Positions 12,163-23,765 of a DNA stretch of 64,000 nucleotides are shown here, one piece after another. The stretch is from Pegea sp. RAD2-039 (lineage: Eukaryota > Chordata > Thaliacea > Salpida > Salpidae), in assembly GCA_034620365.1 (NCBI GenBank), contig JAQGEQ010000146.1:1-64000 (forward strand), written 5' to 3'. Each line of letters starts with the position of its first letter. Within the stretch, counting starts at the first letter, position 1. The notes beneath the pieces were generated by a model. That model was not told the origin of the DNA. It made no database searches and worked only from the letters and a program-made list of their open reading frames with translations. Made by a program: the position numbers and the translations under genes.

Positions 12163-15114
12163 TTACCCTAAGACTGGCACAGCTGGTTGTTGTTGAGATA
12201 ATATCATTGCAAGAACCAACATATCATTTGAACTATTATCGTCTTTATTAATGGAAGTAGGAACTTCATTTCTGTAATTAATAATCAAGTTTAGTAAACA
12301 AAAAGTATCTAGACTCATTTGATTTTATTTAGTAATAAAGTAAGTGATTGAGAACAAACAGTTTCGAATTCTTTGTCATCATGATCGAATTATTATTCAT
12401 CTTACAACTATTTATATTCAATAGAATATTTATAACTAGTTTGTAAATATAAAACATTACTTACCACTACCTACTCCAACTTGTAGTCCGGTTGTAGGAT
12501 CTACAGTAACAGTTCCAGGCTGAGCTTGAGACATCATCAAAACAATCAAGAGAGTTGTTTTATCCAGTTTTGATTTATCATCACCCATCAATAGAAATAA
12601 AGGAAGCAATGAATTCATATTATTAGATCCTTCAACTAAACCTCCTTGACTACCAAGACCACTAAGGATCACCATCAATAAAAGATCATTGTTATCAGTC
12701 TTTTTATCTTCTTTTAATAGCACAAAAGGTAATATTTGTTGTAGACCTGGATTTTGATTATTGAAACTTCCGCCATCTAAACCTCCTCCAAGTAAAAGTA
12801 TTTTAAGCAAGTTATCATCCAAAAGGGATGAAATACCAGAAGAACCAGAAGAACCAGAAGAACCAGAGGAGCCAGATGGATAAGAACCTTCATCTACAGT
12901 AATACTTTCTCCAAGAAGGGAATATTTGATTTCTTCATTACCTGTAAACCCTACATTCATCATTAGGCTTTCTATTTCTGCCATTAATGATGTCACAGCG
13001 TTTGCTGCTTCTGAGGCATCAATTTCGAGCTTTTCAAAATCTTCAATTTTTTTATTCTATTATGTTTTGTTTGTCATTACCCCAAATATTGCGTTGTCCC
13101 AAATATTTATTTAACAAATTAATATCTGGTTCTGCTTTTGCTTCTACTTCAGGAATTCTTTGATATATTACGGATATAATTTTATCAATAAGAGTCTTTA
13201 ATTTGTATACTCGTTTCTTTGCAATGTCATAAGCGTCAGAACATGGATTCGAGTTTAACCTCCTGCAGTCTCAGAAGCGTCAGAACTTGGATTTGTGTTT
13301 GTACCTCCTGTAGTCTCATCTTTGTCTGAGAAATCGTTTAACAATAATAAAGGTAGAATGTTTGGTATTGCTTGACTTCCATCAGGATTTTGGGAAAAGA
13401 GACTAAATAACAAAAGATCGTCAGTGTCTAAGTTGTCGTCACCAAGAAGAATCAATGGCAGTAAAGATGCAAAATTTTGTCCACCTAATCCTTGATTAAA
13501 AGTGTTTACTTCACCCTGACGAATTGAACTTTCAGTTAAACCTAAGTTTGTTCCGGTATTTAAATCACCTAAACCTCCTGACAACGCCAGTATCAAAAGG
13601 ACATTATCATTGCCACCAGAGTTTTTATTATTTAATAAAAGTACTAATGGAAGCAAACTCGAGATTTCAGCCCCTGCTCCACTCATGCCTGATAAGAGAA
13701 ACAGTGGTAGCAGGTCATCAACGCTGTTAGAAGCAGTTTTATTAGTTAGAAGGAATGATAAGAGAAGCGGGTTTGTTGCTATCATGCTTGCGCCCCCAGC
13801 ACCTAAACCTCCTCTGAGTAAAAATAAAGGAAGAAGACTGCTAAGATTTTTGTTGTTATCGTCAAGTAAAGTGACTAGCAAAAGTGGGCTCGAAATAAGA
13901 TTTGATTGAGCTCCTCCGCCTACCGCATTGCCACTAGCAAGTGTTGACATCAACAACAGTAGAGTGTTTGTATCTGTCTTTTCATTATCTTTCATCAAAA
14001 CGTAAAACAAAAATGGATTGTTCATAAGATTTCCGCTTGCTCCAAGTTGACCACTGGAAGTTAATAAAAGAATTGGCAACAAATCGTTCATATCATCCTT
14101 TCCTCTTAAAGCAAGAATCAGCATTAAGGCACTTGTGTCCAATTGACCTGTTTAAGTGAATGTATTAGATTAAGACTTAGTTTGAAATACATAAAATAAT
14201 CTTTAAATAATTGTAAATATTTATTCATGTATAAATATACACTTTAACAAAGATTTCAAACCTAATTGTGAACTTCGAATAGATGGTATCTTTGATTTAT
14301 TAACGGTGTTATCAGTAGACTCATTCAGCAAAGCAGTGGGAACTTCAAGACGAATATAATGTTCTTCCAGATATACGTATATTTTACGAAGTCGAGCTTT
14401 ACTAGCAATTATTTGTTTAAGTATTTCGCTAGCAGAAATAGATTCAAGTGCATCTGTAGGATCACGCCAACATTCTTTTCCTTCAATATTACTTTTTTGA
14501 GTAATTATTTCAAACTGTTCAAATGCATTAACATTTATAAGATAATCTTAAGTTATTGCTACCATATCCAAGCACATGTAATTAGCCGGACAATCTGAAT
14601 CGTAAATACAAGCTGCAAAAAATATAAATAACATCATAAGTTTTATACTGATCATGAAAATTAATAATTAATAATACTTCGTGAAAAAACATCTTAAAAC
14701 AATTTTTTTTCTTCTAAATAGTCATGTTAAGTGTTTATATTTTTACTTTAAAGTTCTCTGCAGTCATTGTGTTAAGTGTTTGTTTTACGAGCTGAATGAT
14801 TTGTTTTCTGCAGCTATACCATAACTAAATGATTAAAAATGGATTTAACTTATATTCAACACAACTATACAACAAAGCACTTACATCAATAACCAATCAG
14901 TTACACACAAACATGTAATTTTACCTTTTCCTGTCGGAAGTTTTACTTTGGTAGTTTTAATTACATCAGCTTTTTGCTGAAGTTCTGCTCGTCTTCCGTC
15001 CAAAGTTCTTAACAATGTTATTAGTTTCGTAGCTTGTACATCAGTAATTGGATCATCACAATAAACAAAACTGAGAAATAGTACATTAACAAGAATTCCT
15101 GCTAGGATTTTCAT
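12163..15114 (-). pseudogene. Leu-rich secreted protein, left-arm copy (disrupted)
   Basis: Exon 1 is 14925-15114 (signal peptide MKILAGILVNVLFLSFVYC, then an acidic DDPITDVQ start). Exon 2 is 14262-14612 (Cys-containing CIYDSDCPANYMC segment). Exon 3 runs from 14147 down through Leu-rich blocks. A short phase-1 intron with a CAGGTAATG donor (donor near 12949, acceptor ending TGTAG) precedes the Gly-Ser-Ser linker exon, which ends at 12465. Exon 4 starts at 12271. Lesions relative to the right-arm copy: a TAA in exon 2 (plus positions 14548-14550), loss of one base giving TAA at about 13255, further stops at about 13050-13060, and a 10-base deletion in exon 4. The longest intact piece is 13255-14142. 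I therefore call it a pseudogene, although short-indel assembly errors could explain some lesions. Confidence 0.7.
12830..12885 (-). repeat. short Gly-Ser-Ser coding repeat
   Basis: Four or five Ser-Gly-Ser units, each about nine bases, separate the N-terminal part from the distal Leu-rich blocks. The mirror copy at 21195-21312 has about three times as many units. Confidence 0.8.
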
Positions 15115-15461
15115 GCTTCTAAAGAATTTAAGTTCAAATATTGGTACTAAAAACTTTGTTATGCTTGGTATCTTATTACAAACTTACAGAAATCTGTAAA
15201 GTATTTTATAACAATTGTTAATATAATACCTTTGCTAATCAAAATAGTAAATATTTAACAAAAACAAATTGAAGAAAACAAATATAAGATATCTACTTGG
15301 GTAACGTTTATGCTTTCTGTTGCTGCTCAACTACCAACTAAATTCAATCAGCTTAAAACGTTGAACGTAACTAATTTGTATTTTTTCTAATTTTTTCTGT
15401 TTCATGTAAGACAAAATAGATTTTAAAAAACTTTAAAGTTCTCATTCCAATCAAGTTTACA

Positions 15462-15716
15462 CTACAGACTGTAAAGCAGTTTTTTTCTGCCAGCTGCTGC
15501 CATCATCTTGGAGTTAGTAATACCGAAGACATACACAGAATCTTGTATAAGCAGGTTTGTAGCTGTAGTTTTTAGATGATACCTTCCGAAACTATAGTTA
15601 TAGGGTTGCTGGAGGTATGTTACCATTTTATGTTGCCATTCATACTTTTCACATGATATACTATCGAAAAAACAATAAATGATAAAAGAATAATTGAAAA
15701 AATACCTATTAACCAT
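15462..15716 (-). CDS. hypothetical 84-residue secreted protein in left arm
   Basis: A complete ATG-to-TAG frame starts with a hydrophobic N-terminus (MVNRYFFNYSFIIYCFFDSI) followed by CEKYEWQHK and a Tyr/Asn-rich body ending in a basic RKKLLYSL tail. I recognise no family. The mirror copy beginning at 18371 lacks 11 bases and ends after 35 codons, so at most one copy is intact. It lies about 350 bases upstream of exon 1 of the Leu-rich gene on the same strand and could instead be promoter-proximal non-coding DNA. Confidence 0.3.
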   Translation of the reverse strand: MVNRYFFNYSFIIYCFFDSISCEKYEWQHKMVTYLQQPYNYSFGRYHLKTTATNLLIQDSVYVFGITNSKMMAAAGRKKLLYSL

Positions 15717-15896
15717 TTAGTAACGATTAATATTATCTAATTCCTAAAAGTATTAATCACATTTAATTAATAGAATAATATCTAACTATTTATTCTTAAA
15801 AACTTTCTCATAAACTTATATTTTATGGCTAAACTAAACATAATCAAATTTTTCTAAGCTAAACATACAAGCGTTCTAGTCTAGAAGCAGTAACTA

Positions 15897-16139
15897 ATGT
15901 TGTTTAGTTGCCAGTTGTATCAGCTTATATCAAGCTACAGTACAGTTCTTGGAGTCAATAACAAAGAAATTAATTTCAAACCACTGAAAATGATTAATCG
16001 AGTTTTAGACCAAAATGCTCGACGCGATATTAATGAGAATATTTTTGTACAAGCATCAGATCGCTCTGTCTTCTTTAGAATTAACAAAAACTTACGTAAA
16101 TCATGGAAAGTTGATTATGTGCATAGCACTTTTTATTAA
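15897..16139 (+). CDS. doubtful ORF at inner edge of left arm
   Basis: The frame has no ATG at its 5' limit; the first internal ATG is near 15990. The part from about 15960 has a protein-like composition, with charged residues such as NRVLDQNARRDINENIF followed by RINKNLRKSWKVDY. The matching region of the right arm is heavily diverged except for the last ~60 bases, so conservation does not support it well. No family is recognised. Confidence 0.2.
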   Translation: MLFSCQLYQLISSYSTVLGVNNKEINFKPLKMINRVLDQNARRDINENIFVQASDRSVFFRINKNLRKSWKVDYVHSTFY

Positions 16140-18115
16140 GTGTTTGGTTACGTTAAGGTCATGTAATAGGTTTGTTTAAAAAACTCAGATGTTGTATCAT
16201 TCCAGAGTATTGCACTAACGAGTATGATGAATTTGTAGAAATTTTAGCAACATAAGCTCAAAGATACTTAAAATAGAATTTCAATTTCCTTTAAATTAAA
16301 ATTTGCAAATGCTTATTTCATTAACAGAATTGTTAGATAAGTTGAAATTCAACACAACCTTAAAATGGTGTTTTTTATAGGTTTATGTCTACTTCAAACA
16401 TTTTAAATCAAATTATAGTTGAATTATTGACACTGAGTTAGTCTTTTATTTTAGCTTTAACTTGGCTAACTTGTTGTAGATTAAAAATATTCTTAGAAAA
16501 AGCAATAATTGTTTATTTTTAACTTAAATGTACTTTCTAGTTGAAAGTTCAACTTTTATTTCAGTTTTTAGGATTTTGTAAATATGTAAAAAATAAACAA
16601 AGAAAATTGAACTAAATTCAACAAGAACAATATTTCCACATAAAATATCAGTGGTAATATTAAGATTTGTCCATTTCGTCTGTGATTTAAACAAAATTTC
16701 TAATTTCTGCAGCATTCTTTCAATTGATTTATGATTATGAACCTTAAGAATTCGTTTTTTCAAATTTTTAAAAACTCAAACAATTTATGTTGAAAAATAT
16801 TGCCAGTGTTCCAATAGATAACTTATCCCCGCAAGCTAACAAATTACAATGAAGGAAGTGAAAACTTATCACAAACAGACACTATAAGCCACGAAACCTT
16901 TAGAAAAGTTAAAAAACACCTCATAACTTAAGGGTAAAAATTTCAGCTCTATTTATATTTTTTTACTTTTTAAACTAATTTTAAACAATTCAAATTAAAA
17001 AAAGATCAATGATATCAAATAATATGCAAAACCAAAGTGAATATTGTTTATGTTTGATTTCAACTCACACGTTACTATGTATTATTTGATTGAAGTAATA
17101 CAAAGAACTCTTCTGACATTTGAAGCTTGACATTAAGTGATAAGAGTTTATAATTTATTCTTTTGTCATAGATACTTACTTATAATGAGATTTTAAGACA
17201 ATTATAACATATAACTAATGAGAAAACTTTTCTATACTGACATTAAGTGAGACTTTCAAATATATAAAGTGCTTATTTTTGTTGTCATTTAAAAATATCC
17301 TGAAGGTCTTATAACAATTTAATTGAAATCTAAAAAAAACTTTGTTTTGTCAACCTTAAGAGTTGGTATTTCGATCCTGTTGAAATTAAACTTTGTTTTT
17401 CAAACAAAATTCTCAAAGTGAAACCTTAATTTTGAGCAAATTTAAAAATTAAATTTATGTACAGGAAAGAATTTCTTGAAAACTGTTAATTATGTTACTT
17501 AATATCTCAAACAAATAACTAATTTTCATGAGTTGATCAAACCAACAACTTTAAAACATTTGTTAATTCTTCTTTCTACTAAAAGATCGAAGTTAATAGA
17601 AATGAAATGATACAATATCTGAATTTTGTAAACAATTCTAAAGCATTACATTAACATTACCAAAAACTTAATAAAAAGTGCTCTGCATATGTCCAGCTTT
17701 CTAAGATTTACGTAAGTTTTTGTTAATTATAAAGAAGATGCTTGAAAATTTCAAGATTGATCTTATCATAAGTAAAAACGGTTCTGTATAACTGTTAATG
17801 TAGCATTTTTTCTGCTGCATACTTCAATAAAGTAGAATATTTGTACAAAAGATGCTCGTATATCTATCATCTATTTTAAAAGTAATTTGTCTCTTTAAGC
17901 AAATCTATTACAACTATTATATAAAATAAATTTTCTTAAGTAGACACGTAAGTTTATGTTTTTCGATAAATATTTTTGAATAAAATTCTTCATGGTTGAT
18001 ATTTAGTCAAAAACATATTGTTTAAGAAAGATAAAATTGAGATATTTTTCAACATTATTAAGTTTTTAATGAAATTAAAAATGATGATGTCAACCTCAAT
18101 AACATTTCTAGTTAT
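16140..18115. other. spacer between inverted arms
   Basis: This is AT-rich and I found no convincing gene. About 17650-17730 is an inverted match to 16080-16140. The rest is mostly unmatched and is the loop of the large inverted repeat. Confidence 0.6.
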
Positions 18116-18370
18116 TGACTCCAAGAATTTGTAAGATAAATCTGTACTGTAGCTTGATATAAGCTGATACAACTGGCAACTAAACAACATTAGTTACTGC
18201 TTCTAGACTGGAACGCTTGTATGTTTAGCTTAGAAAAATTTGATTATGTTTAGTTTAGCCATAAAATATAAATTTATGAGAAAGTTTTTAAGAATAAATA
18301 GTTAGATATTATTCTATTAATTAAATGTGATTAATACTTTTAGGAATTAGATAATATTAATCGTTACTAA

Positions 18371-18478
18371 ATGGTTAATAGGTATTTTTTCAATTATTCT
18401 TTTATCATTTATTGTTTTTTCGATAGTATATCATGTGAAAAGTATGAATGGCAACATAAACCTCCAGCAACCCTATAA
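18371..18478 (+). pseudogene. mirror remnant of the 84-residue ORF
   Basis: It shares the hydrophobic start with the left-arm ORF at 15462-15716. An 11-base deletion after the CAACATAAA codons shifts the frame and gives TAA at 18476-18478. Confidence 0.4.
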
Positions 18479-18971
18479 CTATAGTTTCGAAAGATATCAT
18501 CTAAAAACTACAGCTACAAACCTGCTTATACAAGATTCTGTGTATGCCTTGTATTGTCTTCAGGATAACTAACTCCAAGATGATGGCAGCAGCTGGCAGA
18601 AAAAAACTGCTTTACAGTCTGTAGTGTAACCTTGATTGGAATGAGAACGTTGAAATTCTTTAAAATCTATTTTGTTTTACATTAAGCAGAAAAAATTAGA
18701 TAAAACACAAATTAGTTACGTTCAACGTTTTAAGCTGATTGAATTTAGTTGGTAGTTGAACAGCAACAGAAAGCATAAACGTTACCCAAGTAGATATCTT
18801 AATTTTGTTTTCTTCAATTTGTTTTTGTTAAATATTTACTATTTTGATTAGCAAAGGAATTAGATTAACAATTGTTATGAAATACTCTACAGATTTCCGT
18901 AAGTTTGTAATAAGATACCAAGCATAACAAAGTTTTTAGATTTAATAGTTGAATTTAAATTCTTTAGAAGC

Positions 18972-21900
18972 ATGAAAATTCTAGAAGGAATTCTTGTTAA
19001 TGTACTATTTCTCAGTTTTGTTTATTGTGATAATCCAATTACTGATGTACAAGCTACGAAACTAATAACATTGTTAAGAACTTTGGACGGAAGACGAGTA
19101 GAACTTCAGCAAAAAGCTGATGTAATTAAAACTACCAAAGTAAAACTTCCGACAGGAAAAGGTAAAATTACATGTTTGTGTCTAACTGATTGGTTATTGA
19201 TGTAAGTGCTTTGTTGTATAGTTGTGTTGAATATAAGTTAAATCCATTTTTAATCATTTAGTTATGGTATAGCTGCAGAAAACAAATCATTCAGCTCGTA
19301 AAACAAACACTTAACATAATGACTGCAGAGAACTTTAAAGTAAAAATATAAACACTTAACATGATTATTTAGAAGAAAAAAATTGTTTTAAGATGTTTTT
19401 TCACGAAGTATTATTAATTATTAATTTACATGATCAGTATAAAACAAGTATAAAACATATGATGTTATTTATATTTTTTGCAGCTTGTATTTACGATTCA
19501 GATTGTCCGGCTAATTACATGTGCTTGGATATGGTAGCAATAACTAAAGACTATCTTATAAATGTTAATGCATTTGAACAGTTTGAAATAATCACTCAAA
19601 AAAGTAATATTGAAGGAAAAGAATGTTGGCGTGATCCTACAGATGCACTTGAATCTATTTCTGCTAGCGAAATACTTAAACAAATAATTGCTAGTAAAGC
19701 TCGACTTCGTAAAATATACGTATATCTGGAAGAACACTATATTCGTCTTGAAGTTCCCAGTGCTTTGCTGAATGAGTCTACTGATAACACCGTTAATAAG
19801 TCAAAGATACCATCTATTCGAAGTTCACAATTAGGTTTGAAATCTTTGTTAAAGTGTATGTTTATACATGAATAAATATTTACAATTATTTAAAGATTAT
19901 TTTATGTATTTAAAACTAAGTCTTAATCTAAAACATTCACTTAAACAGGTCAATTGGATACAAGTGCCTTAATGCTGATTCTTGCTTTAAGAGGAAAGGA
20001 TGATATGAACAATTTGTTGCCAATTCTTTTATTAACTTCCAGTGGTCAACTTTGAGCAAGCGGAAATCTTATGAACAATCCATTTTTGTTTTACGTTTTG
20101 ATGAAAGATAATGAAAATACAGATACAAACACTCTATTGTTGTTGATGTCAACACTTGCTAGTGGCAATGCGGTAGGCGGAGGAGCTCAATCAAATCTTA
20201 TTTCGAGCCCACTTTTGCTAATCGCTTTACTTGACGATAACAACAAAAATCTTAGCAGTCTTCTTCCTTTATTTTTACTCAGCGGAGGTTTAGGTGCCGG
20301 CGGCGCAAACATGTTAGTAACAAACCTGCTTCTCTTATCATTGCTTCTAACAAATAAAACTGCTTCTAACAGCGTTGATGACCTGCTACCACTGTTTCTC
20401 TTATCAGGCATGAGTGGAGCAGGGGCTGAAATCTCAAGTTTGCTTCCATTAGTACTTTTATTAAATAATAAAAACTCTGGTGGCAATGATAATGTCCTTT
20501 TGATACTGGCGTTGTCAGGAGGTTTAGGTGGTTTAAATACCGGAACAAACTTAGGTTTAACTGAAAGTTCAATTCGTCAGGGTGAAGTAAACACTTTTAA
20601 TCAAGGATTAGGTGGACAAAATTTTGCATCTTTACTGCCATTGATTCTTCTGGGTGACGACAACTTAGACACTGACGATATTTTGTTATTTAGTCTCTTT
20701 TCCCAAAATCCTGATGGAAGTCAAGCAATACCAAACATTCTACCTTTATTATTGTTAAACGATTTCTCAGACAAAGATGAGACTACAGGAGGTACAAACA
20801 CAAATCCAAGTTCTGACGCTTCTGAGACTGCAGGAGGTGTAAACTCGAATCCAAGTTCTGACCCTGATGATATTGCAAATAAACGAATATATAAAGTAAA
20901 GGCTCTTATTGAAAAATTATTAGTCGTAATAGATCAAAGAATTATTGATGAAATAAGACAAGAACGACCAAATGTAATTTTGATAGACAAGTATTATGAT
21001 ATAAAAATTTATTGGGAAAGTAACCTCGAGGAAGTAATAAAACTAATAAACAAAAAAGAAATATTAGAAAAGGCAGATGCCTCTGAAGCAGCTAAGGCAG
21101 AAATGGTTACAAGCATTAATGACATTATTTGTTTGATGATGAAATCGAATATACTCTTGATGAAGAAACTATTACTGTAGATGAAGGTTCTTATCCATCT
21201 GGCTCCTCTGGTTCTTCCGGTTCCTCTGGTTCTTCTGGTTCCTCTGGTTCTTCCGGTTCTTCCGGTTCTTCTGGATCCTCTGGTTCTTCTGGATCCTCTG
21301 GTTCTTCTGGTATCTCATCCCTTTTGGATGATGACTTGCTTAAAATACTTTTACTTAGAGGTGGTTTAGATGGCGGAAGTTTCAATAATCAAAATCCAGG
21401 TCTACAACAAATATTACCTTTTCTGCTATTAAAAGAAGATAAAAAAACTGATAACAATGATCTTCTACTGATGGTGCTCCTTAGTGGTCTTGGTAGTCAA
21501 GGAGGTTTAGTTGAAGGGTCTGATAATATGAATTCATTGCTTCCTTTATTTCTATTGATGGGTGATGACAAATCAAAACTGGATAAAACAACTCTCTTGA
21601 TTGTTTTGATGATGTCTCAAGCTCAGCCTGGAACTGTTTTTGTAGATCCTACAACCGGACTACAAGTTGGAGTAGGTAGTGGTAAGTAATGCTTTATATT
21701 TACAAACTAGTTATAAATATTCTATTGAATATAAATAGTTGTAAGATGAATAATAATTCGATCATGACGACAAAGAATTCGAAGCTGTTTGTTCTCAATC
21801 ACTTACTTTATTACTAAATAAAATCAAATGAGTCTAGATACTTTTTTTTTACTAAACTTGATTATTAATTACAGAAATGAACTTCCTACTTCCATTAATA

Positions 21901-21993
21901 CTCATTAATAAAGACGATAATAGTTCAAATGATATGTTGGTCCTTGCAATGATATTATCTCAACAACAACCAGCTGTGCCAGTCTTAGGGTAA
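18972..21993 (+). CDS. Leu-rich repetitive secreted protein, right-arm copy (one internal stop)
   Basis: I read exon 1 at 18972-19161, exon 2 at 19484-19834, exon 3 at 19949-21130, a linker exon at 21181-21681, and a final exon at 21875-21993. Phases agree at every junction. The protein has a signal peptide and a short coil-like segment. A Cys segment follows (CIYDSDCPANYMC, then GKECW). Next come repeated blocks of the kind LLPLFLLSGG and LLLLMSTL alternating with Asp/Asn/Lys/Gly turns, a charged helical stretch, a Gly-Ser-Ser linker and more Leu blocks. A TGA at 20053-20055 interrupts exon 3 where the left copy has GGA. No other lesion is evident once the 50-base intron at 21131-21180 is accepted (weak GTTTGA donor, TGTAG acceptor). 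I do not recognise the family. The alternation suggests a secreted, self-assembling or structural protein, but that is inference. Confidence 0.65.
21195..21312 (+). repeat. expanded Gly-Ser-Ser coding minisatellite
   Basis: About twelve or more nine-base units of the GGTTCCTCT/GGTTCTTCT type encode a flexible Ser-Gly linker. The left-arm copy has roughly a third as many. The length difference is a multiple of nine, so the frame is unaffected. Confidence 0.85.
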
Positions 21994-22600
21994 CAAGTGA
22001 AACTTTAAAAAGCATATTAATTATCCTAACTAAAACCATTCTTAAGCTCCTCAGCGTTTAGCTGTATTATTTTATACTAACCATTCTTATCTAAACCTAA
22101 GCTTAAAAATTACAAATTGGTTTTGTTGCGTTCCTCAGTAGCCTTACCTCGGCCTAAATGGTGATATGCAATTTGCATGTATATGGATCAGGCAATCAAA
22201 TTTTACGCTGGATGATGTCTTAGCTTTGATTACAGTATTGTGTTGTTTGACTTTATGTGATCAGTAAAGTTGAAGAAACATTGCACGAATTTGGGATTTT
22301 TATATATTATAATTTGCTTGGTGGAGACTAATAATTCACAAATATTAGTAACTATCATTCAGCCTTTTGCGTTCATAACTTGTGATCGTACTATTAAAAG
22401 CTTTGTAGGGTACTCTATGTTTTTATATTGTAAATGTTTGATTTACAGTTGAGTGTGTTTAATCCAGAAGTTGTACAATATTATTAGATTCGCAGTTTGA
22501 ATCAGCAATCTATTATATGTAAACCATATATGTTAAATTTTTTTCTACGTAAAATTTCAATATAAACTTGTAATTGAAAGTGAAAGATGAAAGATATTAT
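21994..22600. other. 3' flank inside right arm
   Basis: This matches the left arm in inverted orientation. The 60-codon ORF at 22270-22452 has no counterpart intact on the other arm and looks like chance. No gene seen. Confidence 0.6.
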
Positions 22601-22604
22601 ACAA

Positions 22605-22772
22605 GATTTTTATACAAATCACTTACAAACAATGATTTCATCACTATCTATAAGCACTCTTACAAATAAAATATAACCTTATATATAACCTTATTTAAAA
22701 AGAATTCAAATATTAACAAAAACTTTCCAACATTGATTAAAAAAAATTGTTCTTAACTGCGAGTTATAGTTT
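22605..22772 (+). repeat. direct repeat of 10535-10705
   Basis: See the partner copy at 10535-10705. It abuts the outer end of the right inverted arm. Confidence 0.8.
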
Positions 22773-23384
22773 GAGAGAATTTTATTTTCTCAATTTTACT
22801 TTAATATCGGTAATCTATTTAATGCAGTTGAAAAATACAAATTATTTCTTTTAATATAGTTTAATTCTCTATTAAATTTAAAAAAATCATTGTTCAGTAT
22901 TAATAACTGAAGTTTATGATTATTTATTAAATAGGAATCATTTCTTATTCATCTAGTGTAACTTTAACTTTGTATTTCTTATTTGTTCAGTAATTAGATA
23001 ATAGAAATAAAATTTAGTTGGAAAAATACTTAAAGATAATTATTTGCAAAAATTGAACTGATGATAGTAACTATTAGATTAAAAAAGATAATTAAACTTT
23101 TGTTCCTCAAATTTTCGTCATTTTTTTGCATTTTTATTTTTCAATGAAAAATTTTATTTGAAGTTTGAGCAGCGTCAATTAAACTTTTAATGAATAAAAT
23201 AATTTTTGAATAACAGTATAAACCAACATTAACACAAAAATATTCACTCGTGGAAAAAAAATTAACTGGATATAAAAATGATTTTAAAATATTTTCTTAA
23301 AACTGTGTTATTATCAAAACACACATTCGTCTTTATTATTTTTTGAGACTTTACTTTTTAAAAATCTTGATAGACAATATTCAT
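22773..23384. other. AT-rich intergenic DNA
   Basis: Only AT-rich sequence with no open frame of note and no repeat that I could place. Confidence 0.6.
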
Positions 23385-23765
23385 AGTTTTGTCTTCAAAG
23401 TTTATCAGTTATCACGCCCACCTAACACACTGAAGGTTCCAGATTCAAGCCCGGGCGGACGCATTTTTGCAACTAAAAATCCAATTAAAACCCGGATATA
23501 AGGACCTTGTTAGTCTGCATGATGACAACATTTCTAGAGAACGCAAATTCCGAATTTAAAGCTGGCGATGGAGCATTGTAGGTAGTTTGTCATTGTACTC
23601 AGTGTCGCTCTTACAGTTTTTTGACTCCAGCCGGACTGCATCAGTCTGTTCGCTCCTTTGCAAAAGCTTGTTGACGTGAAAATCGAATTCCTGCTGCATG
23701 GGCAACAACTCTGGATCTCAATTATTTGTAATTTGAGTTTAGCTTTGCTTAACAGTAACAATCCA
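23385..23765 (+). mobile_element. tRNA-Val-derived SINE-like insertion
   Basis: The first ~80 bases resemble a tRNA-Val(AAC). GTTATCACGCCCACCTAACAC contains an A-box-distal D-arm and the anticodon loop CTAACAC. GGTTCCAGATTCAAGCCCG then has the position of the T-arm/B box, followed by GGCGGACGCA. The anticodon stem does not pair and the 5' acceptor strand is poor, so it is not a working tRNA. A body of about 300 bases follows, clearly richer in GC than its surroundings, and ends in AT-rich sequence. No second copy is in the window. It is a candidate SINE or a decayed tRNA with unrelated GC-rich flank. Confidence 0.5.

Larger units (their letters stand above)
11560..15960. repeat. left arm of large inverted repeat
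   Basis: Read in reverse complement, this arm follows 18120-22590 nearly base for base through a whole four-to-five exon gene, its introns and its upstream region. The two arms are separated by about 2.2 kb of mostly unmatched sequence. A further short inverted match, AATTAACAAAAACTTACGTA plus flanks, links about 16080-16140 with 17665-17730. Confidence 0.9.
18120..22590. repeat. right arm of large inverted repeat
   Basis: This is the reverse complement of 11560-15960, with scattered substitutions and small indels that hit introns and exons alike. The outer boundary is sharp around 22585, where the match to the left arm ends and the 165-base tract shared in direct orientation with 10535-10705 begins. 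Confidence 0.9.

Noticed and set aside
21120..21185. Apparent frameshift in the right-arm Leu-rich gene
   Set aside because: A 50-base phase-1 intron explains it; the left-arm copy has a canonical CAGGTAATG donor near the same place.
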